A program made the position numbers and the translations under genes. Under the pieces are notes generated by a model that was given only the letters and a program-made list of their open reading frames with translations, was not told the DNA's origin and did no database searches. From NCBI GenBank assembly GCA_020445745.1, contig JAGRGB010000081.1, forward strand, positions 1 to 44,159: a DNA stretch of 44,159 bases, given 5' to 3'. The stretch comes from Rhodocyclaceae bacterium. GTDB taxonomy: Bacteria > Pseudomonadota > Gammaproteobacteria > Burkholderiales > Rhodocyclaceae. This document shows positions 1 through 10,467 of this stretch, piece by piece. Numbering within the stretch: position 1 is the first letter of the stretch; each line of letters starts with the position of its first letter.

Positions 1-353
<353 letters not shown>

Positions 354-1598
354 TCAGGGGCCGATCAGCAGCCAGGTGGCGATGCCGGCCAGCGCCAGCG
401 CGGCAACCAGCAGCGCAAGCTTGACACTGGCCGAGGCATCGTCGCCATCGACTTCGCCGGAGGATCGGGCGGCGATCGGTTCGGCGGGACGGTCGTCGCG
501 GTCGATGCCCGTCGCGGCCGCTGCCACCGCGGCGGGCGCATCCGTTGCCGGGCCGGCGGCGCGAACGGCCGCGCCGGTCGCCGCGGCGCCAGCCGCCGAC
601 ACGATCACCGTCCGATCCGGGGCGACGAGGCTCTCGCCCATGTCCGCCACCGGCACGGCTGCCCCATCGCCACCGGGTTCGGCGGTCGGACCGTCCACCG
701 ACGCCACGGCGAGCGGCGCCCTGTCCACGTCGACAAGCACCGCCCCGCTGTTCCGTTCGATTGCCACCGGGGCGATGTCGACCGCCGACGCCGTCATGCG
801 GTTGCCGGCGTCGGCGATCTCATGCGCGTACATCATCATCGCGGCGGGGTCGACGACGGTCTCGGCCATATGCATCAAGGCGTCGTCACAGCCCGCTCCG
901 TCGTGCCCACCGCCCGCTTCGCGCTGCGGCAAGGGCAGCTCGAATTCGGCGCTCATGGCTTCCAGCAGCCGGCTGTCGAGATCGTCCTCCGGGTTCAGCT
1001 GCTCGGTCGCATCGGACCAGAACGCGGTCTCCATCATCTGCCGTTCGGCATCGTCGATGCCGCCGTCCGTATCCGACGGTAGCAGGGCACCGGCCGCCGG
1101 ATCACCTCCGGCCAACCCGGGTTCGCACCAGACGTCCATGCCTAGTCCGCGCAGCAACTCGAGGTAGCGTCGAGCACCGGCTTCGTCGAGGCCGTGCTTG
1201 ATGCCCAGTTCGCGGCCCGAGAAGACGTGGTCGAGTCGCTCACCGTCGAGCCTGAGCCGATCGCGCGCGGCTGCCATCACCTGCTCGCGCGACCGGCCGT
1301 CGAGCACGCCGCCGGCAAACACGATGCGGTAGTCGTCGGCGGCAGGCGCCGGTTCGTCGTCTGCCCGGCGTTCGGCCAGCGACTTCAGTTCCATGCCGAT
1401 CGCCGACAGCTGCTCGAGATAGCGCCGTGCCTGCTCCGAATCGAGACCCTTCTTAAGAATCGTGCGTTCGCCGGTGAACAGACCCACCGCCTTGTCCTCG
1501 GGCATGCGAAAGCGGGATACGAGTTGCCGGACCACCTCTGCCCGATCGACGCCGTCCCGCAAATTGCCATCGAAGGCGATCGTGAATCTCGTCGACAT
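354..1598 (-). CDS. Membrane-anchored protein with two copies of an FxG...KKGLD-type module
   Basis: Unrecognised function, 414 aa. The N-terminal half holds two related modules of about 65-70 residues (roughly residues 1-70 and 85-155). Each reads as a hydrophobic strand with FDG or FAG, then an L-D-G or R-D-G turn, then LF/VFSGER or TGER, then a K-K/H-GLD helix ending in RRYLE-L-GM. A long low-complexity acidic/Ala-rich region follows, and the C-terminus is one membrane segment (LALLVAALALAGIATWLLI) ending in GP. This is a tail-anchored layout with the modules in the cytoplasm. The start was set at ATG 1598 (MSTRFTIAF), directly before module 1; an in-frame ATG at 1613 would add five residues. 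An extended -10 (TGGTATAGA) lies just upstream. It is probably a single-gene unit upstream of alaS. Confidence 0.75.
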   Translation of the reverse strand: MSTRFTIAFDGNLRDGVDRAEVVRQLVSRFRMPEDKAVGLFTGERTILKKGLDSEQARRYLEQLSAIGMELKSLAERRADDEPAPAADDYRIVFAGGVLDGRSREQVMAAARDRLRLDGERLDHVFSGRELGIKHGLDEAGARRYLELLRGLGMDVWCEPGLAGGDPAAGALLPSDTDGGIDDAERQMMETAFWSDATEQLNPEDDLDSRLLEAMSAEFELPLPQREAGGGHDGAGCDDALMHMAETVVDPAAMMMYAHEIADAGNRMTASAVDIAPVAIERNSGAVLVDVDRAPLAVASVDGPTAEPGGDGAAVPVADMGESLVAPDRTVIVSAAGAAATGAAVRAAGPATDAPAAVAAAATGIDRDDRPAEPIAARSSGEVDGDDASASVKLALLVAALALAGIATWLLIGP

Positions 1599-1630
1599 CG
1601 CTGCGCCCCGCATCCATCCGAAACGATCCC

Positions 1631-1639
1631 TCTATACCA
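1631..1639 (-). promoter_or_regulatory. Extended -10 promoter element for the two-module membrane protein
   Basis: TGGTATAGA on the minus strand, a TGn-extended -10, about 33 bp upstream of the chosen start codon. The -35 region is not clear, as is usual for extended -10 promoters. It also lies between this gene and the divergent carboxypeptidase gene. Confidence 0.35.
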
Positions 1640-1741
1640 TGCCTTTGCAATCCCGAAAGCGGCAAAATGGCATAGCGGCGGCAAGGCCCGACCGAAAGGC
1701 GGGCACCGCCGCCTCCCGGAGAGCTTGCCGAGACCGAATTC

Positions 1742-3229
1742 ATGCCGCCTGCACACGCCTACGCCGAACTCGTCCACCGCCACGGTCGCCTCTACCGCAT
1801 TCGCCACGCGATGGCGATGCTGGCCTGGGACCGGGCCACGCTGATGCCGCCGGGCGGCGTCGGGGCGCGGGCCGCCGCCGAGGCCGAACTCCAGTTGCTG
1901 GCACGGGAGCTGCGCGCCGACCCGCTGGTCGGCGAGTGGCTCGACGCCGCCGCGGGCGAACCCCTCGGTGACTGGGAGGCCGCCAACCTGCGCGAGATGC
2001 GGCGCGACTGGCTGGACGCCCGGGCAGTCCCGGCCCGGGTCGTCGAGCGACGGGTGATCGCCACCGCCAGCTGCGAGCTCGGCTGGCGCCGCCAGCGCCC
2101 CGCCAACGACTGGCGCGCCTACCTGCCGGCCTTTCGCGAGGTCGTCGCGATCTGCCGGGAGGAAGCCGGGCATCTCGGCGACGCACTCGGCTGCAGCCGC
2201 TACGACGCCCTGCTCCAGCGCTTCGAGCCCGGCATCAACGCCGCACGGGTCGCCGCCACCTTCGATGAACTGGTCTCCTGGCTGCCGGCGCTGATCGCCA
2301 CCGCGCGCAGCCGCGGCGACACCTTGCCGCCGCTCGGCACGGTGGCCGTCGATGTCCAGCGGCAACTCGCTCGAACGCTGGCCGCACGACTCGGCTTCGA
2401 CTTCGACCACGGCCGCCTCGACGAAAGCGCCCACCCGTTTACCGGGGGCGTTGCCGAGGACGTGCGCATCACCACGCGCTTCAGCGAGGAGGCCCTGCTG
2501 CAGGGCATCAACAGCACCATCCACGAAACCGGCCATGCGCGCTACGTCGCCGGTCTTCCGCCGGCGTGGCGCGAGCAGCCGGTGGGCGCCGCCCGTTCGT
2601 TCGGCGTTCACGAGAGCCAGAGCCTCGGCCTCGAGATGCAGCTGGCGCGCACCCCGGCGTTCTGCGAGCTGCTGTCGTCGCTGCTGATCGACGCCGTCGG
2701 CGAGCGGCCGGCGTTCGCGGCGGACGCCCTGTACGCGCGGATGACCCGGGTGCAGCCCGGAGCGATCCGCGTGCACGCCGACGAACCGAGCTATCCACTG
2801 CACGTGATCGCGCGCTTTCGCATCGAACGCGCCCTGATCGAAGGCGACATCGCCGCCGCCGACGTGCCGGCGATGTGGGACGAGCAGATGGCCCGCCTGC
2901 TCGACCTCGACACCCGCGGCAACCATCGTGACGGCTGCCTGCAGGACATTCACTGGAGCAAGGGGGCGTTCGGCTACTTCCCGAGCTACACCCTCGGCGC
3001 GATCTATGCGGCCCAGTTGTTCGCGGCGCTGAAGTCCGAACTCGGCGAACTCGACGGGTGCATCCGGAGCGGCGGTTTCGAGTCGATCTTCGCGTGGCTG
3101 GGAGCACGCGTGTGGGCCCAGGGCAGCCGCTTCGAAACCGACGAACTGCTGCGCCGGGCCACCGGCAGCGCGCTCGACGCGGCCCCTTATCGCGCCCATC
3201 TGCTCGCCCGCTACGGCCACCAGGCGTGA
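1742..3229 (+). CDS. M32-family metallocarboxypeptidase (carboxypeptidase Taq type)
   Basis: A cytoplasmic zinc carboxypeptidase that removes C-terminal residues, with broad specificity but typically not after proline. At 495 aa it has the usual full M32 length. The family signatures are present in order: DVRITTRF around residue 240, the zinc motif HETGH at residues 261-265 (H261, E262, H265), the HESQS motif at 290-294 supplying the third ligand, and GCLQDIHW near residue 400. The start at ATG 1742 gives the expected N-terminus (YAELVHRHGRLYRIRHAM). No signal peptide is seen. It stands alone between a divergent gene and alkB. The family assignment is secure; the physiological role is not known. 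Confidence 0.95.
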   Translation: MPPAHAYAELVHRHGRLYRIRHAMAMLAWDRATLMPPGGVGARAAAEAELQLLARELRADPLVGEWLDAAAGEPLGDWEAANLREMRRDWLDARAVPARVVERRVIATASCELGWRRQRPANDWRAYLPAFREVVAICREEAGHLGDALGCSRYDALLQRFEPGINAARVAATFDELVSWLPALIATARSRGDTLPPLGTVAVDVQRQLARTLAARLGFDFDHGRLDESAHPFTGGVAEDVRITTRFSEEALLQGINSTIHETGHARYVAGLPPAWREQPVGAARSFGVHESQSLGLEMQLARTPAFCELLSSLLIDAVGERPAFAADALYARMTRVQPGAIRVHADEPSYPLHVIARFRIERALIEGDIAAADVPAMWDEQMARLLDLDTRGNHRDGCLQDIHWSKGAFGYFPSYTLGAIYAAQLFAALKSELGELDGCIRSGGFESIFAWLGARVWAQGSRFETDELLRRATGSALDAAPYRAHLLARYGHQA

Positions 3230-3336
3230 TCGCCGCGACCGGCAGCTCGTGGCGCCGGGACACCGTGGTCGCGGGCTGCGCGCGCCGCTGCCAAGCGTTA
3301 TCCTGGCGGCGTGTACCGCATGCAAGACCCGGCACC

Positions 3337-3967
3337 GTGACCACCGCCGACCTCTTCCGCGACCTGTCCGACCGACCCGCACCGGTCCGACTCGGCGACG
3401 GCGCCTGGTTGCTGCCGCGCTTCGCCTGCGATCGCGCCGAGGCGCTGCTCGCCGCGCTCGACGGCGTGTTGCGGCAGGCGCCGCTGCGCCACATGCAGAC
3501 GCCCGGCGGCCACACCATGACGGTGGCGATGAGCTGTTGCGGCGAGCGCGGCTGGCACTCGGACGCCGCAGGCTACCGCTATACGACGTTCGACCCGCAC
3601 TGCGGGCGCCGCTGGCCGCCAATGCCAGCGGTATTCGTAGAACTCGCCGTGGCGGCGGCCGCCACCGCCGGCTATCCGGGCTTCGTGCCCGACAGTTGCC
3701 TGATCAACCGCTACGGTGCCGACGCGAAGCTGTCGCCGCACCAGGACCGCGACGAACGCGACCTGTCCCATCCGATCGTATCGCTGTCGCTGGGCCTGCC
3801 GGCACGCTTTCGGTTCGGCGGTCCCCGGCGCCGCGACCGCCTGCTGCGGACGGACCTCGAACACGGCGACGTGGTGGTCTGGGGCGGCGCCTCGCGGCTG
3901 GCCTACCATGGCGTGCTGCCGCTCGCCGGCGGACGGCATCCGTCGACCGGCGACTGCCGCTACAACC

Positions 3968-3990
<23 letters not shown>
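3337..3990 (+). CDS. alkB: Alpha-ketoglutarate-dependent DNA/RNA dealkylase AlkB
   Basis: An Fe(II)/2-oxoglutarate dioxygenase that oxidatively removes methyl groups from 1-methyladenine and 3-methylcytosine. It has 217 aa, almost exactly the length of E. coli AlkB. Iron ligands are visible as H135-x-D137 in SPHQDRDE and H191 in LAYHGVLPL, and the 2-oxoglutarate-binding arginines are R208 and R214 in RYNLSFRR. The [17 protein letters not shown] stretch is the AlkB signature. GTG at 3337 is the only start giving family length; the open frame extends upstream to 3058 but overlaps the carboxypeptidase. The last 23 bp overlap, tail to tail, the convergent kinase gene. Confidence 0.95.
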
Positions 3991-5752
<1,762 letters not shown>

Positions 5753-5791
5753 GGCTTCCTCGCGTCCGGGCGGATCAACGCGATGGGCCCG

Positions 5792-6604
5792 TCAATTGGC
5801 CACCAGGTGGCCGTTGGCCTCGAGGATCGACCGGGCCTCGTCGCCTTGCACGAACTCGGCGAATGCCGCGACGCCTGGCGGCGCGTCGTTGCGAATCACC
5901 ATGAAGAAGGGCTTGTAGAAACGGTAGCTGCCGTCGGCCAGCGCCCGCGCTGTCGGATGCGCGCCGTCGAGCGCGATCGTGTGCAGGCGGCGCCCCTCGG
6001 AACGCAACAGCGCCACGGTGTTCGTCGCCAGCGAACCCGGCTGCCGCTCGGCCTGGTCGGCAGCGTCCTGGTCGGTGGGGGCAACGATCATGCCGGGGCG
6101 CTGGTGGGCGAGTTCGAGCGCCGCGGCGATCTCCGGCGCCATGTCGGCGAGATATCGGCTGTCCCCGTCCGATTCGGGCCGAAGCACGATGCGCACCAGT
6201 TGACCGTCGGGCCAGTGGGTGGTGCGCCCGCTCAGCATGTCGGCGACCTGGCGCATGGTCAGTTCGGCGATATCGGTCCTGTTGGTGACCAGCGCGAACG
6301 GGGAGCGGCCGTACTCGATCACCCGCTGATACGGACGGCGCTCCCTCTCGCGCAGCGGCCGACTGGTGACCGCCACGTCGGCGACGCCGGCGTCCAGTGC
6401 CGAGAGGCCGCCGGGCGAGCCGAGACTCGGCAGTATCGTCACGGTGCCCACCTCGCGATGCTGCCGCACGAAGGCCTCGCCGAGCAGCTTCATCGTGCCG
6501 AGCGCGCTGCCCGTCCCACCGATCCGGATCGCTTCCCCGGCCTGGGCGATCACCTGGCCTGCCAGCAGGAGCAGTGCGAGAGCAACGCGGATCAAAGGGT
6601 TCAT
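5792..6604 (-). CDS. PstS-like periplasmic substrate-binding protein
   Basis: A secreted binding protein of the phosphate-binding (PBP-like, type II) fold, 270 aa. It has a signal peptide (MNPLIRVALALLLLAGQVIAQA) followed by IRIGGTGSALGTMKLLGEAF. The GTGSALG loop and PSLGSPGGLSALDAGVADVAVTSRPL match the anion-binding loops of PstS-type proteins. There is no PstCAB nearby; the next gene is a hybrid histidine kinase 39 bp downstream. A GGAGG Shine-Dalgarno 8 nt before ATG 6604 fixes the start and rules out the longer open frame. It could be a sensory co-receptor rather than a transport component. The fold call is good; the ligand is unknown. Confidence 0.85.
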   Translation of the reverse strand: MNPLIRVALALLLLAGQVIAQAGEAIRIGGTGSALGTMKLLGEAFVRQHREVGTVTILPSLGSPGGLSALDAGVADVAVTSRPLRERERRPYQRVIEYGRSPFALVTNRTDIAELTMRQVADMLSGRTTHWPDGQLVRIVLRPESDGDSRYLADMAPEIAAALELAHQRPGMIVAPTDQDAADQAERQPGSLATNTVALLRSEGRRLHTIALDGAHPTARALADGSYRFYKPFFMVIRNDAPPGVAAFAEFVQGDEARSILEANGHLVAN

Positions 6605-6815
6605 CGCTTGGGCCTCCGTCAGGGTGGATTGACGCATGCTGCGGGCGCGAGCATGGCAGCACAAAGCGCGCCCGCCACGGCAAGGGCCATATCGGCTGCA
6701 AGGCATCGAACTTGAACCGGCTGCGCATCGGTTCATGGAACTTCACACATCGATCTTCCTCGAAAGCTCACTTTTCGGCCAACCGCGCCACAACGCAACT
6801 TCCCCGGGAGTCCCC

Positions 6816-8006
6816 ATGCCCAGCCGCCCGATCTCCGACCGCCCGTATCTCGCCGCCCTCGCGCCGCTGGCGCTGGCCGGCGCCGTCATCCTGGGCACCG
6901 CCTGCAGCAGCGGTTCCAGGGTCGGAGCCGCCGAAGCATCGCCACGGGTCGACACCCTGGCGCACGGACTCGCCTACCCCTGGGGCCTCGCCTTCCTGCC
7001 GGACGGCAGCCTGCTGGTCACCGAAAAGCCCGGGCGGCTGCGCCACGTCAGCGCAAACGGCACCGTGTCGGCGCCGATCGCCGGTGTGCCCGCGGTCTCC
7101 TATGCCGGCCAGGGCGGCCTGCTCGATGTCGCGCTCGATCCGGAGTTTGCCCGCAACCGGCGCATCTACCTGAGCTACGTCGAAGCCGGGCACGGCATCA
7201 AGGGCACCGCCGTGGCGCGTGCGGTGCTGTCGGCCGACCGCCGCACGCTGGGCAATCTGGTCGTGATCTTCCGCCAGCGGCCCAAGGTCGACGGCAACGG
7301 TCATTTCGGCGGCCGCCTGGTGTTCGCCGCCGACGGCCGCCTGTTCGTGACCCTTGGCGAACGCCAGCAGGACGGCGACCGTCCGGGCGATTCACGGGAG
7401 GCGCAGAACCTCGGCAGCCATCTCGGAAAGATCGTGCGCATCGGCGCCGACGGTTCGGTGCCGGCGGACAATCCCTTCGTCGACGACGACCGGGCCCTGC
7501 CCGAGATCTGGAGCTACGGTCATCGCAATCCGCAAGGCGCGGCGATCCACCCGCCCAGCGGCGAGCTGTGGGTGGTGGAGCACGGCCCCCAGGGTGGCGA
7601 CGAACTGAACATCGTCAGGAAGGGCCGCAACTATGGCTGGCCGCTGGTTTCCGATGGCTGCAACTACGGCAGCCTGTCGAGCCACTGCACGCCGGTCGGT
7701 GGCGCCAGCGCGGCGCCGGGGCTGGAGCCGCCGATCACCACCTGGGTGCCGCGATCGACCGCCCCCAGCGGTCTCGCGTTCTACGACCACGAACGGATTC
7801 CCGAATGGCGGGGCGATGTCTTCGTCGGCGCGCTGGCCGGCCGTGGCCTGTGGCACCTCGAACTGGACGGCGAACGCGTGGTCTCCCGCGAAAAACTGCT
7901 CGGCGACCTCGGCGAACGCATCCGCGACGTCCGCCAGGGCCCGGACGGGCGACTCTACCTGCTCACCGATGCCGCCGACGGACGCATCCTGCGGGTCTCG
8001 CCCTGA
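6816..8006 (+). CDS. PQQ-dependent soluble-type aldose sugar dehydrogenase (lipoprotein)
   Basis: A six-bladed beta-propeller oxidoreductase of the GSDH (glucose/sorbosone dehydrogenase) family. Family members oxidise aldose sugars in the periplasm using PQQ. 396 aa. The N-terminus has a hydrophobic segment ending in a lipobox-like LGTAC, so membrane anchoring is likely. Family motifs: YPWGLAFLPDGSLLVTEKPGRL, GGLLDVALDP, HFGGRLVFAADGRLFVTLGER, IWSYGHRNPQG, EHGPQGGDELN and GRNYGWP. The start at ATG 6816 follows GGGAG with 5 nt spacing; the upstream open frame is not needed. No PQQ biosynthesis genes are present in the window. Confidence 0.92.
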   Translation: MPSRPISDRPYLAALAPLALAGAVILGTACSSGSRVGAAEASPRVDTLAHGLAYPWGLAFLPDGSLLVTEKPGRLRHVSANGTVSAPIAGVPAVSYAGQGGLLDVALDPEFARNRRIYLSYVEAGHGIKGTAVARAVLSADRRTLGNLVVIFRQRPKVDGNGHFGGRLVFAADGRLFVTLGERQQDGDRPGDSREAQNLGSHLGKIVRIGADGSVPADNPFVDDDRALPEIWSYGHRNPQGAAIHPPSGELWVVEHGPQGGDELNIVRKGRNYGWPLVSDGCNYGSLSSHCTPVGGASAAPGLEPPITTWVPRSTAPSGLAFYDHERIPEWRGDVFVGALAGRGLWHLELDGERVVSREKLLGDLGERIRDVRQGPDGRLYLLTDAADGRILRVSP

Positions 8007-8105
8007 ACGGCCCGATGCCGCGGGTGGCGACTCGCGAAGCCCATCGAAATTGCCGCGCAGGACAGGCGCAGCCGTCACCCGGCGAGCGGGCCGTGAATCG
8101 GCGGC

Positions 8106-8480
8106 TCACTCCGCCGGCCACAGTATCTCCACTTCGCGGACGCCCCAATCGCGGGCCGCGTCACGGTCGCGCCCCATGTAGATGTCGATCCTGCGCCGCC
8201 AGCGGCGGTTCATCTTGTCGCGGACGACGTAAGTCCCGTCGAGGCCCTCGATGCGCACTTCGGTGCCATGCCCGAGCCCCTCGGCGATGAGGTCGCGTGA
8301 CACCGCGATCGCCTTCATGCCCGGCTTCAAGCGGTCGCCCCAGGCCGCCAGGTCCGGTGTCCTGTCGGTCTCCCGCACCGACGACGTGTAGGCGGTCGAG
8401 GTGACCGTCATGCGGCGGGTATCGTCACTGCAGCCAGCCAGCGCGACGACGGCAATAATCGGCAACAACAAGCGTCGCAT
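8106..8480 (-). CDS. Small 3D-domain (MltA-like C-terminal domain) lipoprotein
   Basis: A 124 aa envelope lipoprotein. The signal MRRLLLPIIAVVALAGC ends in a clear lipobox (LAGC). The mature part is one 3D domain, a double-psi beta-barrel named for three conserved aspartates and also found in MltA and cell-wall lytic enzymes: TAYTSS, AAWGDRLKPGMKAIAVSRDL, GTEVRIEGL, VRDKMNRRWRRRIDIYMG. IDIYMG carries the expected catalytic-type Asp. ATG 8480 was chosen over the open-frame start at 8501 because it gives a normal lipoprotein signal. It is convergent with the sugar dehydrogenase gene. Substrate is unknown; a peptidoglycan-related role is inferred from the family. Confidence 0.88.
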   Translation of the reverse strand: MRRLLLPIIAVVALAGCSDDTRRMTVTSTAYTSSVRETDRTPDLAAWGDRLKPGMKAIAVSRDLIAEGLGHGTEVRIEGLDGTYVVRDKMNRRWRRRIDIYMGRDRDAARDWGVREVEILWPAE

Positions 8481-8658
8481 GTACCGATTGAAGCAGCCCA
8501 TCGCGCCGGCTTCAAGTCCACCGGCAAGTCCGGCCGCCGTGCGCGCGCCCCTCGAGCACTGGCGCCGGTCCCTCGCCGTCGTGACCTTCGTTTGTGCGCG
8601 GGCACGCCAGGCCCGACCATCGCCGCGATCCCGCTGGCCGGAGCGCCTCGCACGCGGC

Positions 8659-10320
8659 TCAGTCGCTGCGGCGCTGGCGCGCGATCTGGCGAGACAGCAG
8701 GATCATCGGCAGCAATCCGACCGCGACGATGGTCAACGCCGCGGTCGAAGCCTCGGCCAGTCTTTCGTCCGAAGCGAGGTTGAAGGCCTGGGTCGCCAGC
8801 GTGTCGAAGTTGAACGGTCTCATCACCAGGGTCGCCGGCAATTCCTTCATGACGTCCACGAAGACCAGCAGCACGGCGGTCAGCAGTGCGCCCCGGACGA
8901 TCGGCAGGTGCACCCGCGCCAGCGTCGCCCACTGGCCGTAGCCGAGGCTGCGCGCGGCGTCGTCCATGCTGGTGGTGACCTTGGACAGCGAGGTGTCCAT
9001 GGTGTGCAGGGCGACCGACAGGAAGCGTGTCAGGTAGGCATAGACCAGCGCGGCGATGCCGCCGGTCAGCAGCAGGCCCGGGCTCGCGCCGAACGCCGCG
9101 GCCCACCAGTCGGCGATGATGTTGTCGAGTCGCGTCACCGGAATCAGCACGCCGACCGCGATCACCGTGCCCGGCACCGCGTAGCCGAGGCCGACCAGGC
9201 GGTTGAGGCCGGCAGTGACCAGGTTGGCCGGCGACAGCCGGCGGGCGTAGGCCAGCACCACCGCGCAGACGACCGCAGTGCCGGCCGTCACCACCGAAAG
9301 AATGAAGCTGTTGCCGGCCAGCTCGACGAAGCGCGGACCGAACTGGGCATCGCCCTCGACGACCGCCATGTGCAGCAGCAGCGCGCACGGGACCAGGAAG
9401 CCGAACAACAGCGGCATGAAACACGCGAAGGCGGCGATCGCGCCGGCCAGCGGCGACAGGCGTCGCCCCGGATGCGGCCGGTGCTGTCGCGACGTGTTGT
9501 GGAAGCGTGCCCGTCCACGGCTGGTCTGCTCGAGCACCAGCACCAGGATCACGAAGCCGAGCAGAGCCGCCGACAATTGCGCAGCGGCAACCCGGTCACC
9601 CAGCGAGAACCATGCGCGATAGATGCCGGTGGTGAAGGTCTGAACGGCAAAGTAGGACACCGTGCCGTAGTCCGCGAGGGTCTCCATCAGTGCCAGCGCG
9701 GTGCCCGCCACCACCGCCGGCCGGGCGAGCGGCAGCGACAGCCGGAAGAAGCAGCCCCACGGACCGAGGCCGAGGGAGCGGCCGGCCTCGAGGACGCCAC
9801 CGGCACGCTCCAGAAAGGCGCTGCGCGACAGCATGTAGACATACGGAAACAGCACGAACATGAACATCGCCACCGCGCCGCCGACCGAGCGCACGTCCGG
9901 GAACCAGTAGTCCCGCGCCCGCCAGCCGAAGGTCTCGCGCAGAAAGCTCTGGACCGGTCCGACGAACTGCAGGAAGTCGGTATACACGTAGGCCATCACG
10001 TAGGCCGGCACCGCCAGCGGCAATACCAGCGCCCACTCGAAGAAGCGCCGGCCCGGGAATTCGTGCATCGCGGTCAGCCAGGCGGTGGTCACGCCGATGC
10101 TCGATACGCCGAGCCCGACTCCGACGATCAGGATCACGGTGTTGGCGACATAGTCGGGCAGCACGGTCGCGGTCAGATGCTGCCAGGTATCGCTGGTGCC
10201 GCCGGCCACGACGTTGGAGAACACCGACAGCACCGGCACGATCACCAGCAGCGCCAACACCGCCGCCCCCAGGCTCAGTACCGTCCATCGTCGACGGGCG
10301 GGGGCGGCGGCCACTTGCAA
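8659..10320 (-). CDS. Fused ferric-iron-type ABC transporter permease (FbpB-like)
   Basis: An inner-membrane permease of about 553 aa that fuses two BPD-type transmembrane domains, as in FbpB/SfuB/HitB. Two EAA-type coupling loops are visible: EAGRSLGLGPWGCFFRLSLP in the N-terminal half and DAARSLGYGQWATLARVHLP in the C-terminal half. The open frame runs far upstream without stops. The best start is TTG 10320, 9 nt after GGAG; GTG 10314 is an alternative and no ATG is available. The start is therefore uncertain. It is transcribed divergently from its ATPase gene (10468), and the periplasmic iron-binding subunit (FbpA) is not in the window. Confidence 0.88.
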   Translation of the reverse strand: MQVAAAPARRRWTVLSLGAAVLALLVIVPVLSVFSNVVAGGTSDTWQHLTATVLPDYVANTVILIVGVGLGVSSIGVTTAWLTAMHEFPGRRFFEWALVLPLAVPAYVMAYVYTDFLQFVGPVQSFLRETFGWRARDYWFPDVRSVGGAVAMFMFVLFPYVYMLSRSAFLERAGGVLEAGRSLGLGPWGCFFRLSLPLARPAVVAGTALALMETLADYGTVSYFAVQTFTTGIYRAWFSLGDRVAAAQLSAALLGFVILVLVLEQTSRGRARFHNTSRQHRPHPGRRLSPLAGAIAAFACFMPLLFGFLVPCALLLHMAVVEGDAQFGPRFVELAGNSFILSVVTAGTAVVCAVVLAYARRLSPANLVTAGLNRLVGLGYAVPGTVIAVGVLIPVTRLDNIIADWWAAAFGASPGLLLTGGIAALVYAYLTRFLSVALHTMDTSLSKVTTSMDDAARSLGYGQWATLARVHLPIVRGALLTAVLLVFVDVMKELPATLVMRPFNFDTLATQAFNLASDERLAEASTAALTIVAVGLLPMILLSRQIARQRRSD

Positions 10321-10370
10321 GTTGGTGATCTCCGAAGGTGAGGCCCCGCGTCGCGCGAGACGGAAAGCGT

Positions 10371-10380
10371 AATTATAATT
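10371..10380. promoter_or_regulatory. AT-rich palindrome: divergent promoter or operator for the iron-transporter genes
   Basis: AATTATAATT is a perfect 10-bp palindrome that places TATAAT on both strands, between the divergent permease and ATPase genes. It stands out sharply in GC-rich surroundings. It could be overlapping -10 elements, and the wider stretch of about 20 bp has partial resemblance to a Fur-type operator, as expected for an iron transporter. No clear -35 hexamers are seen. Confidence 0.45.
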
Positions 10381-10467
10381 GATCTCGTTTACCGCGCCCG
10401 CCCACGCACCAGGGGCATTGCGGTCGGCGGCCCCCGGCCACCGACGGCTGCCCCGCGACCGACCGTC

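Noticed and set aside
1385-3622. Long minus-strand open frame (745 codons) across the carboxypeptidase and alkB region
   Set aside because: It is antisense to two genes with intact catalytic motifs; long antisense frames are expected in GC-rich DNA, and its translation is Arg/Ala-rich with no domain.
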